Positions 48,412 through 59,076 of a DNA stretch of 64,000 nucleotides are shown here, in pieces. Numbering within the stretch: position 1 is the first letter of the stretch; the number at the start of each line of letters is the position of its first letter. The notes under the pieces were generated by a model. The model had not been told where the DNA came from, did not search any database, and was given only the letters and a program-made list of their open reading frames with translations. Both the position numbers and the translations under genes were made by a program. Source of the stretch: Cryptomeria japonica (Eukaryota > Streptophyta > Pinopsida > Cupressales > Cupressaceae). Location: contig NC_081415.1 in the NCBI RefSeq assembly GCF_030272615.1, positions 629,463,240 to 629,527,239 on the forward strand, given 5' to 3'.

Positions 48412-48423
48412 TGGTATCAGAGC
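48412..48423 (+). other. Copia-4 primer-binding site (initiator tRNA-Met)
   Basis: TGGTATCAGAGC two bases after the LTR end. Confidence 0.92.
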
Positions 48424-48466
48424 TTAGTTCTCTTTTTGTAGAAGTTTAACAACTTGAGGAGATCCA

Positions 48467-51400
48467 ATGTCCACTAATTATTTCAGGAAGGATAGTCCTA
48501 AACTTGATGGAACCAACTATGGAATATGGAAATTCAGAATGGAGACACATCTGAATTGCATTGGTAAAGACATCTGGGAAGTTACTAAGAATGGTTATAC
48601 TGTTGCTGTAGCTGGTCAACCTGCTCCTATTACTTTAGGTAAAGATGAAGAAAATGATTGCAAAGCAAGAGAAGCACTTTTGAGCACATTATTAGATCAA
48701 CAAATCATGGGATTATCAGATAGATCTACTGCAAAAGCTATTTGGGATCATTTGGAAACACTGAATGAAGGGGATTCCACAGTCAAAATTGCAAAACTTG
48801 AAAGCTTCCGAGTCAGGTATGAACATCTGAAAATGGAAGAAGATGAAAGAATTTCTGCCTTTATGGAAAGAGCAAATGAAATTGTTTTAGGTATCAAATG
48901 TTGTGGAGGAACCTTGAGTGAAGATGAGATTGTTTCAAAAATCTTAAGAGGTTTGCCACCGGCATATAAAATGAAGGTTACTGCTATTAATGAGCTGAGA
49001 ACAATGCCTAATACATCAGTAACTAGGGATACATTGATTGGAAAACTTTCAGCTTTTGAAATAGAGGAATTTGGTCCTGTTGCTATAAAAACTGATTTGG
49101 TCTTCAAAGCATCAACATCATCTGCACCATCTTTTGACAAATCAAACTAGAGAGCCTTTTATGCAAGAGAACTTGAAGAAACCAGGAAGGAGAATGAAGA
49201 GCTTGAAGAACTTGAAGTACTATTTGCAAGAAAAATGCCAAAAGGTCCAATTGGAAGTAAGTATGAAGGTAAAGCACCCTTTAAATGTTTCAATTGCAAT
49301 AAGATTGGTCATATGGCTTCAAGATGCCCTAATAGACATGCTAGACTAAGAGAAGAAGCTAAAAGGACATACAAACCTAATCCTGAATATCAGAGATATA
49401 GATTTAAGAAAAACAAAGATAAATCTTGTTACATTGCCGATGAAGGTGTGACTGATGATTCTGATGAGGATCTAGCAGACAACAGATGGGTGTTTGTTGC
49501 TATAATAGAAGATCAACCGGTACCTATTGCTCCACCAGTAGAACAAGCCCTAGAAGCTAAAGTTGAATCAAAGGATGAATGGATTATTGACTCAGGATGC
49601 TCACATCACATGACTGGAGACAAAGGCAAATTCTAGAACTTTCAAGAATGCAATGGAGTTTTAGTAAGATTCAGAGATGACAAAGCCTGTTCAATTAAAG
49701 GTAAGGGTTCAATATCTCTTGATGGTAAACATAACACTGACAATGTTTACTATGTTGAAGGATTAAAACATAATCTTTTAAGTGTTGGTCAATTAGTTGA
49801 GAAAGGTTTTTAGTTACAATTTAAAAATGGAAAATGCAAAATCATGAATAGAATTGGTTTGGAAATTGCAACCGGTAATCAGACTAGAGGTAATATCTTT
49901 CATTTGTATAATAGTGAAAAGGCATGCTTAATTGCTCATATAGATGAATGTTGGCTATGACATAAAAGACTTTGTCATGTAAATTTTGATTGCATGGTAA
50001 AAATCAATACTTCTAAGGCACTTAGAGATCTACCTAAAATTGTGAAACCTCATAATACAATTTGCAAGGAATGTCAATTTGGAAAACAGGTTAGAGCTAG
50101 TTTCAAAAGTATTCCAGAAAAATCCAATAATGCTCTTGATTTAATTCACACTAATTTATGTGGTCCGGCTAGAACTAAAAGCTTACAAGGTGATAGATAT
50201 TTCATGCTAATTATTGATGATTATTCTAGAATGTGTTGGGTTACTTTTCTTAGAGAAAAGTCAGAAGCACTTGGGAAGTTCAAACTATTCAAAGCAATGG
50301 TTGAAAATGAAACCGGTAAGAAAATTAAATGGTTAAGATCAGATCAAGGAGGAGAATTCACATTTAGAGATTTTAATACATTCTGTGAAGTGAATGGAAT
50401 CAAAAGATAGTTATCAGCACCTTGAACACCACAACAAAATGGAGTTGTTGAAAGGAAAAACAAAACTATTTTGGATGCAGCAAGAAGTATGTTATCAAAA
50501 GCAAATCTACCACATGTGTACTGGAGAGAGGCAGTAAGGACTGCTGTCTATACATTCAACAAAGTTCACATCAAAGGTGAAACTGGTAAGACCCCTCATG
50601 AACTATGGTTTGGTAATACTCCTACTCTTAAGTATTTCAGAATTTTTGGAAGTAAATGTTATATTAGAAGAGATGAGTATATTGGCAAGTTTGATCCTAG
50701 AAGTGATGAAGGAATATTTCTTGGTTATTCATCTAAGAGTAAAGCTTATAGATGTTTTAATAAAAGATTACAGAAAATTGTTGAGAGTACAAATGTAAAG
50801 ATTGATGAACAATTCAGAGGAACTTCAAGGTATATAGACTCTGAATCGGTAATAGAAATTATGACAAATGAAGCAACAGTAAATCCACCAGTACAGAATG
50901 ATGACCCAGTTACTTTGGTACCATCAGAGGATACCACAGTAATTGAAGAACAACAACAGACTAAGACACCCTGGTATGTAAGACTGAATCATTTTGAAGA
51001 TCAGATAATTGGAAGCAAATTTAAAGGAGTCATGATAAGAGGAAGATTGGCAAATGAAGAGGTATGTCTTATTTCTCAAATTGAACCATTATCTATCAAT
51101 GAGGCATGTGAAGATAAATTTTGGATTAAAGCTATGGAAGAAGAATTAGGACAAATTGAGAAAAGTAATACTTGGACATTAGTTCCCCGACCTGAAAATA
51201 AAAATGTAATTGGAACCAAATGGGTATTTAGAAACAAACTCAATGAAGATGGTAAGGTTGTCAGGAATAAAGAAAGACTAGTGTGTAAGGGATATTCTCA
51301 GAAAGAAGGAGTCGATTATAATGAAACCTTTCACCGGTAGCCAGAATTGAAGCAGTTAGATTATTCTTAGCCTTTGCAGCTCACAAGGATTACAAAGTTT

Positions 51401-52593
51401 ATCAAATGGATATTAAATGTGCATTTTTGAATGGAGATCTTGAAGAAGAAGTTTATATTGAACAACCTGATGGATTCTCTTTGATAGATAACAATGATAT
51501 GGTTTGTAGATTAAGAAAAGATCTATATGGACTAAAACAAGCTCCAAGAGCTTGGTATGCAAGATTGGATAAGTATCTCTTAAAAATTGGTTTTACTAAA
51601 GGAAATGCAGATAGCAATTTATATTACAAAGTAACTAATGATGACATTTTGATTATGGAAGTATTTGTTGATGATATAATCTTTGGAGGAGAAGATGGAT
51701 TATGCAAAGAATTTTCTCTTAAAATGCAGCATGAATTTGAATTGTCTATGATTGGAGAAATAAAATTCTTTTTAGGATTGCAAATTTTACAGACTGATAA
51801 AGGCATATTTTTGAGTCAATCTAAGTACTTGAAAGAACTACTCAAGAAATTTGGGATGGAGAACTCTAAATGGGTAAGCACACCTATGACTACAAATGAC
51901 AAATTATCTCAAAGGGATGAATCTACACCTGTTAATCCAACTAGATACAAATCTATGATAGGAGGTCTACTGTATTTGACACAAACCAGACCTGATATTA
52001 TGAATGCAGTATGTATAGTTTCTAGATTTTAGAGTAATCCCAAGGAAAATTATGAATCAGCAGTAAAAAGGATTTTCTGGTACTTACAAGGCACAACAAA
52101 TCTTGGATTATGGTATCCTAAAGATGAAAATTTTGATCTATATGCATACACAGATGCAAATTGGGCAGGAGATGTGGATGATAGAAAGAGCACCACTGGA
52201 GGAGCATTCTTTCTTGGAAAGAGATTAGTTTCTTGGTTAAGTAAAAAACAGAGTTGTACATCTTTATCAACAACAACAAACTGTACACAGATACTTTGGC
52301 TTAAGCAAATGTTGAAAGACATAAAGGTAAAATGCAAGGAACCTATTACTATATATTGTGATAACACTGCAACAATTGATATATCTAAGAATCCAGTATT
52401 ACATTCTAAAACAAAACATGTTTCTATCAAACTGAATTTTCTAAGGGAAAAAGTTGAAGAAAAGGAAATAAAACTAGTTTATGTGAGTACTAAAGAATAA
52501 CTTGCAGATATTTTTACAAAACCTTTGCCTAAGGAAACTTTTGAGTATCTCAGAGATCAGCTCGGAGTCTTACCTCCACCGATAGAGACTTAG
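48467..52593 (+). pseudogene. Copia-4 gag-pol polyprotein with stops, one frameshift and a damaged RNase H
   Basis: ATG 48467. Stops in the first frame: TAG 49148, TAG 49634, TAG 49811, TGA 49958, TAG 50408, TGA 50423. A 1-nt loss near 51331 (in ..ETFAPVA..) moves the frame, ending at 51338. The second frame has TAG 52030 and TAA 52498 and ends near 52593. Domains: gag with intact zinc knuckle CFNCNKIGHMASRC (about 49286-49327), protease WIIDSGCSHHMTGD, integrase with H-H-C-C finger and RSDQGGEF, PQQNGVVERKNK, reverse transcriptase with QMDIKCAFLNG and FVDDIIFGG, and RNase H with TDANWAGD. RNase H reads SLSTTTNCT where Copia-3 has SLSTAESEFVAIATNCT, an in-frame loss that removes AESEF, including a catalytic Glu. 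Not functional. Confidence 0.9.
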
Positions 52594-52672
52594 ACAGTTG
52601 ATGATTGTCATCAACCAACAGAATTAAATGGACAAATCTTTTATTCCGGTATTTGATGAGGAAGCTACTTCT

Positions 52673-52958
52673 TAGGGGGAGTAGTTGGTATATTGAATTG
52701 GTTGGTATTTTGTATGAACTTGACCTTTTGTGACTTTGGCATGTGATGTCAAAGGGGGAGAGATATATGGAAAAACATTAAAGAAAAATATATGAAAAAT
52801 GCATTATCTTTTTGAGGAGAGATTGGTATTGTAAATAAATCTTTGTATAAACACATATTACTCCCAGGGGGAGAATTGGTTTTTGTACTTGGCATTTATA
52901 TTTTGGCACTTTGATGGTTTTTCCATCTTGTGTTGCCATCAATGCCAAAGGGGGAGAT
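52673..52958 (+). other. Copia-4 polypurine tract and upstream PPT-like motifs
   Basis: tagggggagtag (52673), caaagggggagaga (52750), agggggagaatt (52866), and the LTR-adjacent aaagggggagat (52947-52958). Three are followed by text resembling the LTR start (gttggta, attggt, tgttggta), as if the PPT/LTR-start unit had been repeated. Confidence 0.75.
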
Positions 52959-54011
52959 TGTTGGTATTTTGGTATGGTTTTGTCATTGATTTCAACACTT
53001 GCTAACATACCTACTTTGGAGATCCAGCAACATTCACCAGTAATCAGTAAAATGCTCAAAAATCACCGGTATATGGTTAACCGACAGGATATAATGTTCA
53101 CCGGTACCTGCAATGACATGGAAGACACTTGGTAATGTCGAAGACATCATGTGGACACTTTTCCTTAAAGTAATATCATTGGTATATTCTTATTTTCATA
53201 TTTGCTTTTACCGGCAAATAGGTCCAGGTTAACTAGGGTTACATCGGCAGGTTTATCTTTTCTAGATCAGCATGGCACACTATGGAGATGATTTATTATT
53301 GTTGTAAATGCATTAAGCCGACATGTTCAATCGGTTATTGCATTAGATATTGTATTATTTGTAAAATGTTTTATTGTAATATCTTGTAGAGCCGACCTAC
53401 TGAAATTGGTCTTAGGGTATGGTATAAATGTAAGATCTTATTTGTAAGATCAAGTGTGGAATGCAAAAAATATTTAAGGAAGGGTATATGCGAGATCAAG
53501 CAGAGATATACATGAAGATATCATTTGAAAGTGAAGTTAGGTTTTTGGAAAAGCATATCAACATTACACCGGTACTGAATCCAGCATATGAAGATGCTAT
53601 TTTGTGTAGTACATTCTCATTGGATTTAACCATCCAACTGTAGTCAGTGTGACTCCCATTTGTGTTTGAGCAGTGAGCTCTAGGCTGTTGGCCTTTCTGC
53701 ATGTGCAGACCCCTCTTTGTACACTTACAATCTGCAGTAGTATCATCTGATTGTGGGTAAGGTTTCCCATCGTCGTTTTTCCCCTCACAGGGTTTCCACG
53801 TACAAATATTTGTGTCATGTGTTGTGGTTGACTTTGTGCTTATGTTTCATGCCTTAATTCTTACCGGTACAACATTTCCTGTTAACATTGTTTACCGACA
53901 CAATTAACTGTCTTACCGGTATTAAGCAATAAGTTGGTCAATAAGATTTTGGTTTGAATTTATTAGACAACTGATTCACCCTCCCCCTCTCAGTTGTCCA
54001 TGGGACCTACA
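52959..54011 (+). repeat. Copia-4 3' LTR
   Basis: 1,053 bp, TGTTGGTATTTTGG ... GACCTACA. Some ACCGGT words mutated in the 5' LTR are intact here (taccggtacaac at about 53861 against tactggtacaac at about 48259), and the reverse. Confidence 0.92.
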
Positions 54012-55380
54012 CAGCGAGTGGGGTGTACTCACGCTGGGATTAATTGTTGGAATGGGGAGGGCGACCTTGGATGGAGATATTATTGCGAGGTTGGGATTGG
54101 TTATGAGAATCAATTGGTTGTTGAATTGGGTATTGGTGGTGGTGGGAATGGTCATAGTTTGGACACACTTGGCGTCGGTGACTCCATCGTTGACAACAAT
54201 TTTATTTTTAGACCAAAACCTAGGCTTGTCATTGGACGAAGAGGGGCCTTGCAATTTTTTTGATACGGTTTGAGAGTTTCTTATTCTAGGATAAATTTGT
54301 CTAATGTTAGACCCTTCTTAGTAACTTGTTCAAAGGAATCTAGACACTAACAAGTCAAAGGGCGAGACATTTCTGTTACTAGGTTGTGTAGGAACAACTT
54401 GATTTGGTAAGATTTTGGTATGTCCCAAGGGCATTTCTTGATGAGGTGTCACCATCTTTGCAAGGAGTTGGCGAAAGTCTCTCCAAGCCTCTACCTTGTG
54501 CTGCATAGGTCCATCATAGAGGCATCATTTTCAATGTTATATTCATAATGAGACACAAACATTTCTACAAGGTTCGAGAATGATTTGATGGAGCCATGGG
54601 ATAAGGCCAAGAACCAAGTGAGGGTGGGCCCACTAAGACTCTTGGGAAAAAGTTGGCGTAAGCAGACATCACTATAGGAGATCTCATGATAGGCTATGCA
54701 GAATTATTGGACATGATCTCTAGGGTCCCCTTTGCCTTTTTATTTTTCAAACTTAGGCATTTCAAAACCAGGGGGTATAAAGCTACAAAAAGAGAAGGAT
54801 CATAGGGACAAGGACAAATTTCCTCAAATGTGTATGGTTTCTTACAAGTCCCATCCTTAAGGTTTTTGATAAGATCCTTCATGTCCTGGATTTCCTTCAT
54901 GAGGTCAGTTTGTTGATTTTAGACATTAGAAATGTAGTGACGTGAATTGGACCTTGGGATTTGTGTGGATACAAATAGTATACATCCACCAATATATTGA
55001 TAGGATAAAACAAGGGGTTGCAAAGTGATTAGAGGATATGATGTAGTGATAGTGCTAATAGGAGGTAAGCTAGTGTTGATCTAGTTAGCTAAATTTTGAA
55101 GAGGTGTGGATGACCTGGGTGGTTGGGAGATAGGGGGATTAGAAGTGCTAGGGGGGATAGAAATCTGGTGTATAGATGTTGCAGGTGCATAGGACGCAAG
55201 TGGTGGATGAAGAAGGGTGTCAATAACAGGGCAATTTAAAAGCTCACCTTTTAAAGAAGTGTCAAGGACTGATTGGTCAAAGCTATGGGGTAATTGTGCC
55301 CCTTGACTGATAAGATGAGCTATGTAAGGAATTTAAGTAGCATAACAACTTCCTACACTAACCTTGAGAGGAGGCTAATA
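54012..55380 (-). pseudogene. Gypsy-1 gag, decayed
   Basis: Minus frames show FIPPGFEMPKFEK near 54750, LRQLFPKSLSGPTLTWF (about 54650) and SFSNLVEMFVSHYEYN (about 54560), the core of the LTR-retrotransposon gag family (capsid-like). Upstream lies MKEIQDMKDLIKNL (54900), probably a coiled-coil lead-in. Stops and frame changes are frequent, so it is inactive. It joins 46731-47355 once Copia-4 is removed. The Pro/Thr/Asn-rich stretch at 54000-54250 is the tail of gag. Confidence 0.7.
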
Positions 55381-56227
55381 TAAATTTTTTTACAAATCAT
55401 TATAATAGTTACAAAAACTTAACAGAAATAATCAAAATATCATGCATACCACAACACAACAACACAGTGATTTACGTGGGGAAAACCCTTTCAGAAGAAA
55501 AACCCTACACTCCAAAAGAAACTCAATATATTATTCAACAATCAATAACACATTACAATATACTTGCAGAGAAAGCTCTTCATAGGAGTACCACTAATCA
55601 GAGAATCAAAGGTAACTCAATAGCCATAAGACTCTTACACACAACCTCTATCTCATGCACATCATATATAGGAGATACAATACAAGAAACCGTCAAACGG
55701 TATTACAAAACCATGGGCTAAACCACCCAATAAAGTAGAGCCGACCTTATCTCCATTCTAGATGCCCTATGACATGTCAAAACACACATCAACACGTGTT
55801 CCTCCTTTTACAACTCATTGATGTGTCTGATGTAATTTATATTTCCTATTTTAGGAGTTCAAACCTATGGAGGCCATAACTTGTGAACTGTGTGTCTGAT
55901 TGACGAACTGTTTGAAGCGCCGAAAAGCTCACAAAGTTCTCTATTGCCTTGTAAAGTGCTACACCATTTATACCCATTTTTTAGGGAATTTTAGAGCCTC
56001 TTAAGTCCTCAAAATTAATTTCAAATCTTTCCTCGCACCCTCCAAAAATGAAAAATTTAATATCTCCAAAACTAGCTATGATCTTGTGACGAAAAATTTT
56101 ACCGGCATGCTCATCTAGCCAACCAGAAGCTTCGGGGAGAATTTCGCACCATTTTGTGCTCAAATTAAAACTCACTATAAATAGTAACCTCATGTAAATG
56201 TAGGGTTGATACACCATTTTCCCAACA
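55381..56227 (-). repeat. 3' LTR of Copia-5 (minus remnant)
   Basis: On plus the right end is TTTTCCCAACA, followed by ttatcccactttt, the reverse of a purine tract (aaaagtgggataa) directly before a TGTTGGG LTR start on minus. The left limit is uncertain. It contains the common R/U5-like phrase gatttacgtggggaaaaccc. Confidence 0.55.
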
Positions 56228-57253
56228 TTATCCCACTTTTCGAACACCTTGCAAGAGAAAAGGGAGTATCAACACATTAATTTAATTGCTAGGGGCCGTG
56301 AGGCCCATAGACTTCGAAGACCATCTGAACTTCTTTGTGCTCACAACTTTAGTTAAAGAATCTACAACATTCATCAAAGGCTATACCTTAACCAAATTCA
56401 CTGTACCATCTTCAACCATATCTCTAACAAAATGATATTGAATATCAATGTGTTTGGCTTGGACATGAAATGTCGGGGTCTTAGCTAGGTAGATCACACT
56501 TTGTCTATCACAATAAATTATCAATGTATGTTGTTTTATTCCAATATCTGAACACAGTCTTTTAAGCCAAATGACTTCCTTAAAAGCACGAGTAGCTTCC
56601 ATATACTCGGCTTCTGTAGTGGACAAAGCAACCACAACCTGTTGCTTACTCATTCAACTAATTGCATCACCAAATAAAGTAAGCATATAAGCACGGGTGG
56701 ATCTTCTGCTATCAATATCACTTGCTTGGTCTAAATCCACATAACCATGAATATAAATGGAAATCACATCTCCAATCAAATTACCATGATAACACAAATA
56801 ATACTCGGAGGTACCCTTCAAATATTTGAAGACTCTTTTGACTGCATCCCAATGAACTCTACCGAGATTAGACATATATCTAGAAATAACTCCCATTGCT
56901 TGGGCAATGTCTGGTCTAGTATAGACCATATCAAATTCCAACTGCACTCTATTAAGGCTCTCTACTCATGTCTTCCATCTCTGATGTAGATGTAGGATAA
57001 TATGAAACAGATAATTTCATTTCGACTGTGAAGGGAACACATAATGGTCTACAATCCTGCATGTTGAACCTCTGCAATACTGAATTCACATACTTACTCT
57101 AGCCTAGTAATAACTTTATGTTCACTCTATCTCTTCTAATTTCCATCCCAAGAATGTGTTTCACTACACCAAGATCTTTCATTTCAAATTTGGCAACAAG
57201 CTGAGACTTTAAATCTGAAATCATACCTTTCCCTTACAAATGAATTGTTGATA
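56228..57253 (-). pseudogene. Copia-5 pol C-terminal fragment
   Basis: Minus frames: KSQLVAKFEMKDLGVVKHIL (about 57200), RPDIAQAMGVISRYM (56920), GYVDLDQASDIDSRRSTRAY (56730), STTEAEYMEATRAFKEVIWL (56620), CDRQSVIYLAKTPTFH (56510) and VKV-stop-PLMNVVDSLTKVV (about 56370), ending near 56283. This is the last part of copia reverse transcriptase and RNase H; RNase H Asp/Glu/Asp positions are partly kept. The 5' two thirds are missing, cut off at 57253 by another LTR. The short fragment and stops make it non-functional. Confidence 0.8.
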
Positions 57254-57574
57254 TGTGGTGACTGATCTCGCTATTTTTTGTTGATGAAAACCGACATTGT
57301 AATAAAACCCTAAAAAGGATGACTTTGTTTGTTACCCTAAAAACGCATGTTATAAGTGGTTGGGATGCTTAAGGCATTGTAAGCTTGATGTACTATTTTT
57401 GCTAGATAATAAGAAAGATTGGACGACTGTGTATGGTGGACATAACCCATTCTGGGTGAACCACGTTAAATCTCTGTGTTATCTGTGTCCTATTTTATTT
57501 CTTTATCTTTTGTATTTAAATCTACATATAATTGTTAGTTCATATTTGTTTTGAATCTGCTTGAAACCCTAACA
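57254..57574 (+). repeat. 5' LTR of Copia-6 (plus stub)
   Basis: 321 bp, TGTGGTGACTGATC ... AACCCTAACA, followed by a tRNA-Met primer site. It is short compared with the 1-1.5 kb LTRs of Copia-2 to -4, so a different lineage. Confidence 0.75.
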
Positions 57575-57576
57575 AT

Positions 57577-57588
57577 TGGTATCAGAGC
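57577..57588 (+). other. Copia-6 primer-binding site (initiator tRNA-Met)
   Basis: TGGTATCAGAGC two bases after the LTR end, then caagg. Confidence 0.88.
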
Positions 57589-57634
57589 AAGGTTTTCTAT
57601 AAATTGGCAGGACTTTCAGATTTGAGTGGGAGCA

Positions 57635-57721
57635 ATGGAGGATTCCAAATTCAAGGTCGAAAAGTTTAACGACCAAAATTATCAATTATGGAAAATGCAG
57701 ATGGAGGATTACTTGTTGTAG
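57635..57721 (+). pseudogene. Copia-6 gag N-terminus, truncated by Gypsy-2
   Basis: ATG 57635, then MEDSKFKVEKFNDQNYQLW and KMQMEDYLL, a standard copia gag start (FNDQNYQLWKMQMEDYL). The copia sequence ends at 57716. The last codons come from the Gypsy-2 LTR end TGTAG, which supplies the TAG stop (57719-57721). 28 residues remain; the rest of the element is not in the window. Confidence 0.85.
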
Positions 57722-59058
57722 CATAGGAATTCGGAAATCATCACAAGCAAATCAAAATACTAATCTAGCTCAATCACGAAAGCTCAAATGCAATGATCAA
57801 TCCTAATTACACTCAATAAAGACATGAAAGCAAAACATTCAAGATTAAAAGCTAAGCAAACCAAATGCAAATCTGAATATCTCCTTCATGTGGGTCCATT
57901 GTCCTTCTTTCTTCTTCAAATAGCTTTTGTTTGTGGATCTCACCTTCAAGTGCATAAACCTAATGTGAAAGCAAGATTGACAATTAGCGCAAGAGTACTC
58001 AAAGCGTGATTGATTTGACAAAGTGATTATTTGGGGATCAGGGGCCTTGATTGAAGAAATTCATCCAATCTATAGATAAATTGGAGAAAAGACAAGATTA
58101 GTATGAAATTGATATTAGAGGAAATTGATTTCAAAATGGGAAAATCGAGTGGAAAGAAGAAGGTTATGACACCTTCTATGTCATGAATAATGACATATTG
58201 CCAATGCAAAGGTTAGAGGACTAGAGGCTTATGACATCTTGCTATGCCAAAAGTATGACGCATGAGAAATTCATGCTTCCACCGAAGCACAAAAATAGGG
58301 AGAGACTAGAGAGAAATTGATTAGGTGGAAATTGAATTCAGAAAATTAGAAAATGAGGTGGAAATGATGAATTGGAAATTAGGAAATTAGAAATTGATGA
58401 AATTAGAAAAATAAGTGAACTAATTAACAATTTTTCATTCATTAATTAATTCACAAAAAGAGGAGGAATTAATTAGCCAATTAAACAAACATTTAATTGT
58501 GACAAGAAGACTTAGGATAAATAAATAAATCATTTATCCTAAAGAGAAAATGGAGAGAAAATGACAAACAAGGTTAAATGAATAAATCATGAAACCCTAG
58601 AAGATAAATTTGAAATGCAAGGACGACAATTAGGTCTTGATGTAAGATTGATTTGATGTCGATTAGATCATGATTTTGAATTGATTTGATTGATAAACAA
58701 TTGAGATTGATTGACAAATTGACCAATATTGATAAAGAGACCAAATTGATATGCACCAATTGACATGATTGAAGAGGACAAGGATCGATGATGAATCGAT
58801 CGTAAAACGATGAGATTGAAAAGGACGAGGATCGATGACAAATCGATCTCAAAACAATAAGATTGATAAGAGGACAAAACCCTAATTCAAAAGCGATAAA
58901 AATGAGGAATGCAGAAGAAGGACTCGATGCTCGCAAATGATAAAGACCAAGTACGCAACATAGAAGAAATGTTAATGCAACACAAAAACCTAAAATAAGG
59001 CAATGCGTAAATGTTAAAGTACGATTTTGCAAGCGTTGACCATTTTTAGGTGTCTACA
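57717..59058 (-). repeat. Gypsy-2 3' LTR
   Basis: About 1,342 bp; on plus TGTAGCATAGG ... GTGTCTACA. The left end is fixed by the abrupt break in the Copia-6 gag and the right end by the adjoining PPT. The minus open frame at 58574-59032 lies inside the LTR and is hydrophobic low-complexity, probably not a gene. Confidence 0.7.
58767..58875. repeat. 47-bp tandem repeat inside the Gypsy-2 LTR
   Basis: Units begin gattgaaRaggacRaggatc at 58767 and 58814, and a partial third (gattgataagagg) at 58861. Each full unit holds a gatcgatga...aatcgat core. Confidence 0.75.
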
Positions 59059-59076
59059 TTTTGCCCCTCTTTGAGA
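59059..59076 (-). other. Gypsy-2 polypurine tract
   Basis: Plus ttttgcccctctttgaga, i.e. minus tctcaaagaggggcaaaa, directly before the TGTAGACACC LTR start. Confidence 0.75.

Larger units (their letters stand above)
47356..54011 (+). mobile_element. Copia-4, complete Ty1/copia retrotransposon
   Basis: 6,656 bp with LTRs of 1,054 and 1,053 bp, primer site, gag-pol, four PPT-like motifs and a 5-bp duplication. It belongs to the same family as Copia-3 (LTR start TGTTGGTATTTTGG, gag start MSTNYFRKDSPK) in opposite orientation. It is inserted in the gag region of Gypsy-1. Confidence 0.93.
47351..54016. repeat. Target-site duplication CAGCG of Copia-4
   Basis: CAGCG at 47351-47355 and 54012-54016 directly outside the LTR ends. 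Confidence 0.92.
41138..55380 (-). mobile_element. Gypsy-1, decayed Ty3/gypsy (Tat-type) element split by Copia-4
   Basis: Minus-strand order gag, protease, reverse transcriptase, RNase H, a second RNase H and integrase. Integrase last defines Ty3/gypsy, and a second, archaeal-type RNase H is typical of the Tat group. No LTR pair is visible. The left end abuts the Copia-C LTR at 41138 and the right end fades at about 55380 next to another copia LTR. Gypsy-1 is older than Copia-4, which splits its gag region. Outer limits are approximate. Confidence 0.8.
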
